In this document: one piece after another, positions 1-7,435 of the stretch
Numbering within the stretch: position 1 is the stretch's first letter
How the letters are laid out: the number at the start of each line of letters is the position of its first letter
NCBI GenBank assembly: GCA_020354105.1
Contig: CP070642.1
Coordinates: forward strand, 469,664-480,672
Length of the DNA stretch: 11,009 bases
Direction: 5' to 3'
From: Chloroflexota bacterium
GTDB lineage: Bacteria > Chloroflexota > Dehalococcoidia > GIF9 > UBA5629
The notes under the pieces: generated by a model
Seen by the model: only the letters and a program-made list of their open reading frames with translations
Database searches by the model: none
Told to the model about the DNA's origin: nothing
Program-made: the position numbers and the translations under genes

Positions 1-479
1 GATACACTTAAAAGCTCCCCATGGGCAGTTCCGTCATCATACTGGATTGTATAAGGCCATCCGTAAACGGTCAGTACCGCGGCAGATTTCTCAATTTCCA
101 ACTTGTAGATGCCTGCCGCACCCATTGTTACCTGGAATGTAACCGTTGCGGCGCTGTTGGGTCCAACTGAGACGTTTTTTCTGTCGGCTTCCTTTCCATC
201 AATGAGCAGAACAGCATCATAAATACCCCCCACACCTCCTGTGTTTGTCACGGTTGCGGCTACAGTTGCCAACTCGCCAACAGATACGCCGCTTCGCGTG
301 ACGGTAAGAGGCCCAACTTCAAAATCTGCGTACTCCTTAGGAATCGGAACGTCTGTCTGAGGTGATGAATCCCCGTCCATTCCGGGAATTTGGGCTTGGC
401 CACAAGCCACTGCTGAAATGGGCAACAATATGAGAATGAGCCCTGCACCTAAAAACGAATACCATTTGTGTTTGTTCAT
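1..479 (-). CDS. CARDB-domain lipoprotein, C-terminus cut off by window edge
   Basis: The first 159 residues of a secreted protein are visible. It opens with a basic MNKHK stretch, a hydrophobic segment (about residues 8-22) and a lipobox SAVAC, so Cys26 is the predicted lipidation site and the protein should sit on the outer face of the membrane. A low-complexity linker (about 28-50) is followed by a beta-rich segment from about residue 50 to 137, with the features of a CARDB / Ig-like adhesion domain: 'VGELATVAATVTNTGG', a 'VLLIDGKEADRKNVSVGP' strand pair and 'TVTFQVT'. Beyond it a new segment with 'YTIQYDDGTA' begins. The start is the ATG at 477-479, preceded by a perfect AGGAGG (485-490) five bases upstream. 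Such proteins usually carry further repeats or a catalytic domain downstream, which is not visible here. The exact role (adhesion, binding, or scaffold for an enzyme) cannot be told. Confidence 0.85.
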   Translation of the reverse strand, partial: MNKHKWYSFLGAGLILILLPISAVACGQAQIPGMDGDSSPQTDVPIPKEYADFEVGPLTVTRSGVSVGELATVAATVTNTGGVGGIYDAVLLIDGKEADRKNVSVGPNSAATVTFQVTMGAAGIYKLEIEKSAAVLTVYGWPYTIQYDDGTAHGELLSV

Positions 480-559
480 ATACACCTCCTATATGAAATT
501 AGCTCGCATTTGTTATAACGTTTATCCTGTACTGAAAGTTTACGATGCTTCATACTACC

Positions 560-587
560 ATTATACTACTATTGTACTGCAAATCAA
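560..587 (-). promoter_or_regulatory. Sigma70-type promoter of the CARDB lipoprotein gene
   Basis: On the minus strand TTGATT (582-587) lies 16 bp before a consensus TATAAT (560-565). Transcription would begin near position 553, giving a leader of roughly 75 bases to the ATG at 479. The -10 box is a perfect match; no operator-like palindrome is obvious beside it. Confidence 0.6.
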
Positions 588-720
588 CCACGTTTGTAAT
601 GGCTAATTAGTACTGGAAAATGTTAGTAACTTAGTAGCAGATAGGGAAAGTCCTAAAACAGTGCCAAAATAAGACACAATGCAGATATAGCACATCATCC
701 AAGCAACACAACAAAGATGG

Positions 721-749
721 TTGCCATAGATATATACCTCTGTTATAAT
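721..749 (+). promoter_or_regulatory. Sigma70-type promoter of the tRNA pair
   Basis: TTGCCA (721-726) and TATAAT (744-749) are separated by 17 bp, close to the ideal housekeeping promoter. The -10 box ends only 10 bases before the first base of tRNA-Gln (760), so the 5' leader would be just a few nucleotides. This is a common layout for stable RNA genes. Confidence 0.75.
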
Positions 750-759
750 CCCTGCAGGT

Positions 760-833
760 TGGGGATTCGTCTAGCGGTAGGACAGCGGACTCTGGATCCG
801 TAAGGCCAGGTTCGAATCCTGGATCCCCAGCCA
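760..833 (+). tRNA. tRNA-Gln (anticodon CTG)
   Basis: A full cloverleaf can be drawn. The acceptor stem is TGGGGAT with ATCCCCA (823-829), the discriminator is G830, and CCA is encoded at 831-833. The D arm is GTCTAGCGGTAGGAC. The anticodon stem GCGGA/TCCGT (outer pair G-U) holds the loop CTCTGGA with anticodon CTG at 792-794. The T arm is CCAGG-TTCGAAT-CCTGG. It reads CAG codons. The U1-A72 pair with G73 is typical of tRNA-Gln. It is the first of two tRNAs, 22 bp apart, behind one promoter. Confidence 0.97.
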
Positions 834-855
834 AATTGACAAATCATAGTACTAC

Positions 856-932
856 GGCGCATTCGTCTAGGGGTTTAGGACACCGCCCTCTCAAGGCGGA
901 GATCACGGGTTCGAATCCCGTATGCGCTACCA
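856..932 (+). tRNA. tRNA-Glu (anticodon CTC)
   Basis: The acceptor stem GGCGCAT pairs with ATGCGCT (922-928; G1-U72 wobble), followed by A929 and an encoded CCA (930-932). The anticodon stem CCGCC/GGCGG encloses loop CTCTCAA with anticodon CTC at 890-892, so it reads GAG codons. The T arm is ACGGG-TTCGAAT-CCCGT. The D region shares the ten bases ATTCGTCTAG with the neighbouring tRNA-Gln, as expected for these related tRNAs. It has no clear promoter of its own in the 22-bp spacer and is probably cotranscribed with tRNA-Gln. Confidence 0.97.
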
Positions 933-947
933 TCTTACCTAAATGGC

Positions 948-989
948 AACGATTCGCGGGTACACTCACCCGTCAAGTTGATTATCGTT
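948..989. terminator. Possible bidirectional terminator between tRNA-Glu and the CoA-ligase gene
   Basis: The short gap between convergent units holds nested inverted repeats: outer arms AACGAT (948-953) and ATCGTT (984-989), and an inner hairpin CGGGT (957-961) / ACCCG (968-972) with a six-base loop. There is no convincing T-run on either side, so it is weak as a classical intrinsic terminator. Its place between two converging transcription units is the main reason to list it. Confidence 0.3.
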
Positions 990-2639
990 CTACTTGGCTT
1001 TCTCCTCATCCTGTAACACTCTGCGCAAAACCTTGCCCACCAGTGTCTTAGGCAGTTCCTCACGGAATTCATAGAACCGGGGAACTTTATAGCCAGTGAG
1101 CTTTTCCCTGCAAAAATCGTGCAGCTCCCCCGGCGTTGTTTGATGTCCCGCCTTGAGCACTATCCATGCCTTCACCGCCTCCACCTGCCGCGGGTCAGGA
1201 ATTCCTGCAACGCACACCTCCGCTATTGCAGGATGCATCATGAGTATCTCTTCCACCTCACGTGGCCACACCTGAAAGCCTCCACACTTTATGAGATCTT
1301 TTTTTCGCGATGTGATGAACAGGTACCCATCTTCATCCAGATAGCCAATGTCACCTGTATATAACCACCCATTTCGTATGGTTTCAGCCGTCTCATCCGG
1401 TCGCTTCCAGTATCCCTGCATCAGCTGCTGTGCTTTTATGATAATCTCGCCTTCTTCTCCCGTCTTTAGTTCATTCGTGCCTGTATCGATATCCATTATG
1501 CGCACTACTACGTCTATCGGCGGCACACCAACAGAGCCCTGCTTCCATCTTCCCTTGACCGGAAAGTTAGCACCGACGATTCCAGATTCGGTTAAACCAT
1601 ATCCTTCTATAATAGGCCCGCTGGTGAACTTTTCAAACTGGTGCTTGGTCTCAGCCATCAGTGGAGCTGCGCCTGAACCTACCCCTTTTAGCGACCGCAA
1701 ATCATCGGGTTTTAGGTCAGGATAATTCATTATGGCAATTAGCGTGGTTGGAGTAACAGAAACACTGGCTATCTTATAATCCCTGATGGCATTAACAACA
1801 TTTTGAATATCCCGAGGGTTTTGTATAAGTACCTGGGGCATATGACTCATCAGATGCACGCCAAAGCAAATGTAGACACCGAAGGAATGGAACAGGGGCA
1901 AGGGCACCAACGCCTTGTCCTTCCACTCCTCTCTCATCGATTCATACCATGCCTGATGAAACATGGCAGTAATTATGATCGAATGGTGACTACCCATTAC
2001 CCCCTTGGGTGTGCCAGTAGTACCACCACTAAACAGTATAAGTGCAGTATCCGATTTATCCACCTTGACATCCGGACGTGGTGCTCCCTTATACTTTTTT
2101 ATCAGGTCACTCCACCAGAGGTCTTCTTTTCCCACCTTGACTGAATCACTTTCCTTCTCGATTGGCGACTTCGCGTATGCATCCAGGTCTGAAGCGATAA
2201 TCAAGCGCAGCTTGGTATGAGACTGGAAGGACTTGACTGCCTTATAATACGTTGAGCCTGCTATTGCCACTTCAGCTTCGACATCGTTTATTGAGCGCTC
2301 CAATTCGAACGGTGTATAAAACGGGTTTAAAGGTACTACGATGCCACCAGCCTTCCAGATAGCAAAGAAGGCGATAAAACTCTGCGGACAGTTGAGGAAA
2401 AGGCATATAACCCTATCGCCCTTTTTCACACCGCTGGCAATAAGCGCCGTAGCCAAGGCATTGCTATGCTCCTCCACCTCACGGAGGGATACCTCTCTGC
2501 CCTTAAATATAGCTAGTGGATGCTCCGGTCTCTGTTCCAGAGAATCAGCAAGAACATTAAGCACTGTGATATCCGGATAGGGCTGCAACGTATGCGGCAC
2601 ACCAGGATCATAGTTCTTAAACCAGGGATAGTCCTGCAT
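990..2639 (-). CDS. AMP-forming acyl-CoA synthetase (ANL superfamily)
   Basis: A 549-residue ligase that activates a carboxylic acid with ATP to an acyl-adenylate and transfers it to CoA. Motifs are in order: the phosphate-binding loop FSGGTTGTPKG (203-213), the adenine-binding motif EGYGLTESG (345-353), the ribose-binding YTGD (427-430), the hinge and A8 region RKKDLIKCGGFQVWPREVE (445-463), the linker GYKVP (516-520), and the catalytic lysine K536 in PKTLVGKVLRR. Length matches the long-/medium-chain acyl-CoA synthetase and 4-coumarate-type ligases. The acid substrate cannot be read from sequence alone. The ATG is preceded by AGGAGG at 2646-2651, six bases away. It is the last gene of the Liv-type operon, 71 bp after livF, which suggests it activates what the transporter imports or what the AOR nearby makes. 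It is probably cytoplasmic, as no membrane segment or signal peptide is seen. Confidence 0.93.
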   Translation of the reverse strand: MQDYPWFKNYDPGVPHTLQPYPDITVLNVLADSLEQRPEHPLAIFKGREVSLREVEEHSNALATALIASGVKKGDRVICLFLNCPQSFIAFFAIWKAGGIVVPLNPFYTPFELERSINDVEAEVAIAGSTYYKAVKSFQSHTKLRLIIASDLDAYAKSPIEKESDSVKVGKEDLWWSDLIKKYKGAPRPDVKVDKSDTALILFSGGTTGTPKGVMGSHHSIIITAMFHQAWYESMREEWKDKALVPLPLFHSFGVYICFGVHLMSHMPQVLIQNPRDIQNVVNAIRDYKIASVSVTPTTLIAIMNYPDLKPDDLRSLKGVGSGAAPLMAETKHQFEKFTSGPIIEGYGLTESGIVGANFPVKGRWKQGSVGVPPIDVVVRIMDIDTGTNELKTGEEGEIIIKAQQLMQGYWKRPDETAETIRNGWLYTGDIGYLDEDGYLFITSRKKDLIKCGGFQVWPREVEEILMMHPAIAEVCVAGIPDPRQVEAVKAWIVLKAGHQTTPGELHDFCREKLTGYKVPRFYEFREELPKTLVGKVLRRVLQDEEKAK

Positions 2640-2658
2640 ATGGTGCCTCCTTCATGTA

Positions 2659-2684
2659 TTAGCAACTTCCGCCTCAGGTGCTAA
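2659..2684 (-). other. Intercistronic hairpin between livF and the CoA-ligase gene
   Basis: TTAGCA (2659-2664) and TGCTAA (2679-2684) form a six-base stem that can extend by two pairs after one mismatch, leaving a loop of about ten bases. It sits in the 71-bp gap just ahead of the ligase ribosome binding site. No T-run follows on the minus strand, so it is more likely an mRNA processing or stability element than a terminator, or it may be chance. Confidence 0.25.
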
Positions 2685-2710
2685 CATCAGTCATCAGCTA
2701 CTATTTTCTT

Positions 2711-3439
2711 TCAAACCCCGAGGTACGCTTTTCTCACCTCTTCATTGTTAAGCAAATCTGACGTCTTGCCCTGTAATATCAATTCGCCGTTTTCCAGCAC
2801 ATAGCCGTATGATGCCAGCATTAGCCCTAGACGTGCGTTTTGTTCCACCAGTACTACTGTCGTTCCTTCACGGTTAATCTCCTTTATCTTTTCAGCCAGT
2901 TGTTGTCGTAATAAGGGACTAAGCCCCAAAGAGGGTTCGTCAAACAGGAGCAATTCTGGCTGCGCCATCAGTCCACGTGCAATAGCCAGCATCTGCTGCT
3001 GCCCACCACTTAGTTCCCGCCCCTTGGCATCAAGTTTATCCTTCAGGTCAGGAAAAAGCGCAAGTGCTTTTTCCAGCGAATCCTGCACACCTTGCCCATC
3101 CTTTCGTAGATAAGCTCCTACCTGCAGGTTTTCCCTGACTGTAAGAAGCGGGAAAATCTTCCTACCTTCAGGAATCTGGATAATACCCAAAGATGCTATC
3201 TTTGCGGCTGTCAATCCGCTTATTTTCTTTCCCTTAAAGTAAATCTCTCCCTTTAATCCCTCGTCTGTCTTCTTCTTTTTGACTTTTATGATGCCACTAA
3301 TGGCGTTAAGTGTTGATGTTTTGCCAGCCCCATTCGACCCTAGTATGGTGACAAAATCACCTTTGTTTACAGATAAAGATAGATTCCTGACGGCGATATG
3401 TTTTTTGTAATAAACCCCGATGTTTTTAAGTTCCAGCAT
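2711..3439 (-). CDS. livF: Branched-chain amino acid-type ABC transporter ATPase LivF
   Basis: A 242-residue ATPase of the hydrophobic-amino-acid uptake (HAAT) class; it hydrolyses ATP at the inner membrane face as partner of LivG. Visible motifs are Walker A GSNGAGKT (34-41), Q-loop in IQIPEGR (Q88), a perfect signature LSGGQ (143-147), Walker B LLLFDEP (163-169) and the LivF-typical VEQN switch (about 198-201), where Gln replaces the usual His. After Walker A there is a short lysine-rich insertion (about residues 51-64) not usual in E. coli LivF. The ATG lies three bases after the livG stop codon, so the two are probably translationally coupled. The order livH-M-G-F is the normal one for the family. 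The imported substrate is not defined by this subunit. Confidence 0.95.
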   Translation of the reverse strand: MLELKNIGVYYKKHIAVRNLSLSVNKGDFVTILGSNGAGKTSTLNAISGIIKVKKKKTDEGLKGEIYFKGKKISGLTAAKIASLGIIQIPEGRKIFPLLTVRENLQVGAYLRKDGQGVQDSLEKALALFPDLKDKLDAKGRELSGGQQQMLAIARGLMAQPELLLFDEPSLGLSPLLRQQLAEKIKEINREGTTVVLVEQNARLGLMLASYGYVLENGELILQGKTSDLLNNEEVRKAYLGV

Positions 3440-3442
3440 CCT

Positions 3443-4207
3443 CTATATCGTCTCCGTCCCCAGGTAAGCCTCGATGACCTCCTGCTTATTCATCACTTCC
3501 TCAGGTTTACCATCGGCGATTTTGTTGGCGAAGTTGAGCACGACGACCCTGGTGGCTATATTCAAAATTACCTTCATATTGTGCTCAATCACTAAAACCG
3601 TGATGCCCTGCTCACTGATCTTCTTGATATTCTCGACAACGAACATGGCTTCTTCATGGTTCATACCGGTGGTGGGTTCGTCTAGAAGCAACACTTTTGG
3701 ATTTGCTATCAATGCCATGGTTATACCCAGCATCCTTTGATAGCCATGTGAAAGCCCCGTTGCTGGTAAAAATATGTCATTAAATATATCGAACGTCTTC
3801 AGTAACTCGATAACTCTGCCTACAACTCTCTCATGGTCATCTTTATAAGCTTTGGTTTCGAAAAAAGATTGCCAGTCCTTCGTTTTATACTGCAGGAATG
3901 AACCTACTAGCATACTTTCCAGTACTGTAGCCCCTTCGAAAAGTACATTCGACTGAAAAGTCCTGACTATACCTCTGTCAGCTATCTGGTCAGGCCTCAG
4001 TCCTGAAATTTTCTTGCCATTGAAAAAAATCGTTCCCCGTGTAGGCCGATAATATCCTGAAATAATATTAATCAATGTAGTCTTGCCCGAACCATTAGGA
4101 CCGACAATGCCCAGCACCTCACCTTCGTCAACCTTAAGGTCTATCTCCTCAAGTGCTGCCAGCTTGCCAAAAAACTTTGTTATACCATTCAACTCAAGTA
4201 AAGACAT
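3443..4207 (-). CDS. livG: Branched-chain amino acid-type ABC transporter ATPase LivG
   Basis: A 254-residue ATPase, second half of the LivFG pair. Walker A GPNGSGKT (36-43), Q-loop RTFQ (Q85), Walker B VLLLDEP (172-178) and switch histidine H209 in VIEHNM are all intact. The signature reads LSHGYQR (152-158), whereas LivG proteins commonly have LSYGQQR; the Gly that matters is kept. The C-terminal part (about 221-254) with the 'IADGKPEEV' and 'IEAYLG' segments is the standard end of the LivG family. It starts 19 bp after livM; its Shine-Dalgarno site is weak (GGGGAA about 11 bases upstream). It should energise transport through LivH and LivM. Confidence 0.95.
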   Translation of the reverse strand: MSLLELNGITKFFGKLAALEEIDLKVDEGEVLGIVGPNGSGKTTLINIISGYYRPTRGTIFFNGKKISGLRPDQIADRGIVRTFQSNVLFEGATVLESMLVGSFLQYKTKDWQSFFETKAYKDDHERVVGRVIELLKTFDIFNDIFLPATGLSHGYQRMLGITMALIANPKVLLLDEPTTGMNHEEAMFVVENIKKISEQGITVLVIEHNMKVILNIATRVVVLNFANKIADGKPEEVMNKQEVIEAYLGTETI

Positions 4208-4226
4208 TTCAGTTTAATTCCCCAAT

Positions 4227-5264
4227 CTATTCCACAGCCATTTCAGTTTCTTCTGGCATTTCATATTCTTCCGGTTCTCTGAATACCTTGCGCCAGAACT
4301 TCCCCCAGAGGTCAACCAATCCTGTTCCCTTGGGTAGAAAAAGTAGCACCAGCACAACAATAGCGCCAAACAATAAATACTGAATGTTGTATATTGGCAG
4401 AAGAGAGAGATATCTACCCAAAGTATATAGCACAGTAGCCCCGATTAAAGCACCACCCACTATCGAGCTGACGCCGCCTACTATGCTCATCATCATTATC
4501 TGTATGGACTGCCACAACCCAAACATGAGAGGCGTTATTATTGACAGGAAATTGGTGTAATAGGCACCGGCAAATCCTGTGAACACTCCCGCTACGGTAA
4601 ACGCAATCACCCTGTACTTCATTAGATGGATGCCCTGGTGTTCGGCAAGTACTTGATTAAGGGCTAAACTGGCGAATGTGCCACCGAGACGACTGCGGCC
4701 TATCTGCCAGAAAACCAGTGACGCTATGGCTACAAGAAGCACCATAAAGTAGTAATATGGCACCGGATTTCCAGCAGCAAAGTTTATCTCAAGACCCGCC
4801 AGTGAGATGGTAGGTGGTGGAGGCGGTATTATGCCCCTGACACCACGGGTTATCCCTTCCATATACTGAGCGAGAATCCTGACAATCTCACCGAAAGCCA
4901 GGGTAATAATGGAGAAATAGATACCACCCACCCTGAGTACCACCAAGCCTATTATCAGAGCAATAATTCCTGATATAACGCCCGCTAGTAAAAAGCTGGG
5001 CCAGAACGGCATACGAAGATTGACGGTCAGTATTGCCGAGGCATAACCACCCAACGCCATGAATGCCGCCTGCCCCATGCTGAACTGCCCGGTCCTCAAT
5101 ATCAGCACAAAGCCCATGACTGCAATTGCCCAGATACCACTTGATATCAATATAGACAGCGTTATAACACTAGTTGTGAAAACAGGAATAATAACGAATA
5201 ATCCAATCAGCACACCGATAACGGTTCTTGGCAACAAGGTTTTATAGTCTATATACGTCATCAT
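4227..5264 (-). CDS. livM: Branched-chain amino acid-type ABC transporter permease LivM
   Basis: A 345-residue inner-membrane permease with about eight to ten hydrophobic helices (for example about 14-30, 33-57, 91-110, 171-187, 219-236 and 293-310). Family hallmarks are TGQFSMGQAAFMALGGY (58-74), RVGGIYFSIITLAFGEI (111-127) and the cytoplasmic ATPase-contact region around GIHLMKYRVIAFTVAGVF (211-228). The loop that often reads 'TGG-x-GI' in LivM is here followed by five prolines (147-151). The C-terminal tail (about 325-345) is strongly acidic. The first ATG overlaps the livH stop by four bases (ATGA), a sign of coupled translation; a second ATG follows at once and could also be used. Confidence 0.94.
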   Translation of the reverse strand: MMTYIDYKTLLPRTVIGVLIGLFVIIPVFTTSVITLSILISSGIWAIAVMGFVLILRTGQFSMGQAAFMALGGYASAILTVNLRMPFWPSFLLAGVISGIIALIIGLVVLRVGGIYFSIITLAFGEIVRILAQYMEGITRGVRGIIPPPPPTISLAGLEINFAAGNPVPYYYFMVLLVAIASLVFWQIGRSRLGGTFASLALNQVLAEHQGIHLMKYRVIAFTVAGVFTGFAGAYYTNFLSIITPLMFGLWQSIQIMMMSIVGGVSSIVGGALIGATVLYTLGRYLSLLPIYNIQYLLFGAIVVLVLLFLPKGTGLVDLWGKFWRKVFREPEEYEMPEETEMAVE

Positions 5265-6151
5265 TTTATAGGGGCTCCAAATAACCCTTGCGGCCTGACC
5301 AGCAAAATTACAATAACAAGCAAAAAGAGCACAAACTCGGAGAGATAAGATACATAATAGGCTATAACACTGTTAAGCAAGCCCAATATAATGCCGCCCA
5401 CAATTGCCCCGGTGAGGCTACCCAGACCTCCGATGATAATAGCCAGCAGTGAGAATATCATAGGAAGACGTCCCATAAAAGGGTTAATCGGATAGACTGG
5501 TGCCATGACGCCACCGGCCATTGCGGCCAGCGCGCAGCCGATACCCATGACAATTAATGAGACGCGGCCTACACTTATGCCATATAAGCTAGCCGCAGTC
5601 GGTTCCTGAGCCGCAGCCCTGATAGCCAGTCCTACTTTAGTGCGGTTCAACACGATGTACATGGAAATCATGATGACCAGGGTAAAAATGATTACGGCAA
5701 TCTTCTGATAGCTTATGCTGAATGAATCCAGTTCGAGTACGCCGGGCAGTACTGTAGCCAGCCCTTTATCCAGAAGACCAAAGGACATACCGGCTGCGCC
5801 TTCAAAGAAAAAGATGAGCGCCAGAGTTGCTGCCGTAACATATAACATACCGTAGCCCGGCGAGGTGAGGCGCTCGATGACTAACTTCTCCACCAGAACC
5901 CCCAATCCCCCTACAACAATCCCGGATACCAGCAAACTTACAGGGAAAGACACATAGATAGGTAAATGAAAACGTAAGCGCGCTGCCGTAGTTATGGCGT
6001 AATAAAATACGAAGGCGCCCAGCATGTAAAATTGGCCGTGTGTCCAGTTGAGAATACCGAGTATACTGAATACCAGCACCATGCCGAACGCCATCGTCAT
6101 GTAGATACAGCTTTGAACCAATCCGTCAATCCATATCTCGGCAGGGGGCAT
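5261..6151 (-). CDS. livH: Branched-chain amino acid-type ABC transporter permease LivH
   Basis: A 296-residue inner-membrane permease with about eight hydrophobic segments. Typical LivH features are LGILNWTHGQFYMLGAF (31-47), the ATPase-coupling loop RAAAQEPTAASLYGISVGRV (178-197), GGLGSLTGAIVGGIILGL (241-258) and the terminal RPQGLFG (286-292). The gene starts 30 bp after the binding-protein gene, behind AAGGATAATAGGT, and its end overlaps livM by four bases. With LivM it forms the membrane channel of the importer. Confidence 0.95.
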   Translation of the reverse strand: MPPAEIWIDGLVQSCIYMTMAFGMVLVFSILGILNWTHGQFYMLGAFVFYYAITTAARLRFHLPIYVSFPVSLLVSGIVVGGLGVLVEKLVIERLTSPGYGMLYVTAATLALIFFFEGAAGMSFGLLDKGLATVLPGVLELDSFSISYQKIAVIIFTLVIMISMYIVLNRTKVGLAIRAAAQEPTAASLYGISVGRVSLIVMGIGCALAAMAGGVMAPVYPINPFMGRLPMIFSLLAIIIGGLGSLTGAIVGGIILGLLNSVIAYYVSYLSEFVLFLLVIVILLVRPQGLFGAPIK

Positions 6152-6181
6152 ACCTATTATCCTTACACTGCTTCTATTTTA

Positions 6182-7435
6182 TTAAGGGACGGGTTCCATG
6201 GGATGTTCAGAGAGATATACTTCCTTGTCACCCTGGATAGTACACAAGGCACTGGGAGTTCCAAAAAGTATTGGCGAACCGTATGTTTGTGCCCCTGACA
6301 TTGTCCATTTACCAGTAGTGGTGTCAAAGGTGCCACCGCGTATTGCCTCCATGATGGCATCTGTATCATCCACAGTGCCCGCCTTCTCCATCGCTTGAAC
6401 AAGTATCAATAAGTGGGACGGGCCCCAGCCCATCCAGCCGGTGTAAGGGAATTTACCACTTTCCTGAAACACATTTTGCTGTACTTGCTGGCACATGGCA
6501 ACATATTTAGGGTTCACCTGTGTCTTCTTAAAGTCCCAGTTAGCCCAATATTGACCTATGAGACCCTCAGCAGCATCAGCACCAACTATCGCTTTATACA
6601 TGCCAATATCGACGAATGGGCCAGAATGACCAACTTTCATGTCTTTGTAGCCCATCTCCCAGCGCTGCTTGGCTATAGCCCACGTTTCAGTAATCCAACC
6701 GGCGACATAGACAATATCACAGTCCGCTTCTTTATACCTGGTGATGATTGGAGTAAAGTCCGTTGTGCCCGGCGGGAATCGCTCCATATGATATCTAACT
6801 CCCGCTTTATCAAGGTCCCTAAATACCTGGTCCCAGCCCGGGCCTGCACCCAGAGTAGAGTCCATTATGCCCAGCTTTTTGTAATCGGGATATGCATCGA
6901 CAATAGCCAGACAATCAGATGTAAATTGTTCATGAGATGGATTGCCAAAAACAACATAAGGCATCGTTTCCGGGTCATATAAACCACCCCAACTGGCAGG
7001 TACAGCCTCATTGCCTGTCCTGGTGATAAAGATGACCTTAGCAGGGTTGGTCACGGCTGCTATGGCTGGAAAGTTCCATGTCCAGTGTCCGATTATGAAC
7101 TTGCAGCCTTCGCCGTGTATGAGCTCCTTAGCTGCGCGAGAGCCTCCTTCAGGTGTGTTCTGGTCATCTACCTCAACCGACTCGAAGTTGTAAGTCTTAC
7201 CACCTACTTCAAAGCCCTCCTCATTAAACAGTTCAACAAAGGCATCCCAGGGCGGGTCACCAGCTTGTGCCCAGGGCGCTGCTGGCCCACTCAAAGCTGT
7301 TGATGATCCCAGCTTTATGATGATAGGCCCGGTGGGTTGAGGTTCGGCTGGTTCCTGCGCGCAAGCGATGGCAAATACGCCAAGCAAAATAACTGCGGCT
7401 GTCAAAACTGCTGCAACTTTGTACCACTTTCTCAT
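6182..7435 (-). CDS. livK: Liv-type periplasmic-binding lipoprotein (type 1 fold)
   Basis: A 417-residue extracytoplasmic substrate-binding protein, first gene of the importer operon. The N-terminus has a basic MRKWYK, a hydrophobic core and lipobox AIAC, so Cys25 is the likely lipid anchor. The mature part begins 'IIIKLGSSTALSGP' (about 38-51), the normal first strand and loop of the LivJ/LivK fold, followed by 'VDDQNTPEGG' and 'KFIIGHW'. Where E. coli LivJ has the Ser-rich 'IGHLCSSST' and 'SPGATNP' segments that hold the amino acid, this protein has 'IGHWTWNF' and 'ITRTGNEAV', with aromatic residues instead. The ligand is therefore probably not leucine, isoleucine or valine; aromatic or fatty carboxylates are plausible given the CoA ligase in the operon. 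Length is somewhat above LivK (about 370). The ATG has AGGAGG (7447-7452) at an 11-base spacing. Confidence 0.92.
   Translation of the reverse strand: MRKWYKVAAVLTAAVILLGVFAIACAQEPAEPQPTGPIIIKLGSSTALSGPAAPWAQAGDPPWDAFVELFNEEGFEVGGKTYNFESVEVDDQNTPEGGSRAAKELIHGEGCKFIIGHWTWNFPAIAAVTNPAKVIFITRTGNEAVPASWGGLYDPETMPYVVFGNPSHEQFTSDCLAIVDAYPDYKKLGIMDSTLGAGPGWDQVFRDLDKAGVRYHMERFPPGTTDFTPIITRYKEADCDIVYVAGWITETWAIAKQRWEMGYKDMKVGHSGPFVDIGMYKAIVGADAAEGLIGQYWANWDFKKTQVNPKYVAMCQQVQQNVFQESGKFPYTGWMGWGPSHLLILVQAMEKAGTVDDTDAIMEAIRGGTFDTTTGKWTMSGAQTYGSPILFGTPSALCTIQGDKEVYLSEHPMEPVP

Noticed and set aside
631..834. Minus-strand reading frame of 67 codons across tRNA-Gln
   Set aside because: It is the antisense of the tRNA; the 'GDPGFEPGLTDPESAVLPLDE' type of peptide is a well-known false protein produced by tRNA genes.
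765..870. Ten-base direct repeat ATTCGTCTAG
   Set aside because: It is the shared D-arm region of the two tRNAs, not a separate repeat or attachment site; no integrase gene is nearby.
836..1051. Plus-strand reading frame of 71 codons across tRNA-Glu
   Set aside because: It is a translation through the tRNA itself ('RGLGHRPLKAEITGSNPVCAT' pattern) and runs into the antisense of the CoA-ligase gene.
6413..6982. Plus-strand reading frame of 189 codons inside livK
   Set aside because: It lies wholly antisense to a gene with clear family motifs, has no ribosome binding site and no recognisable protein features.
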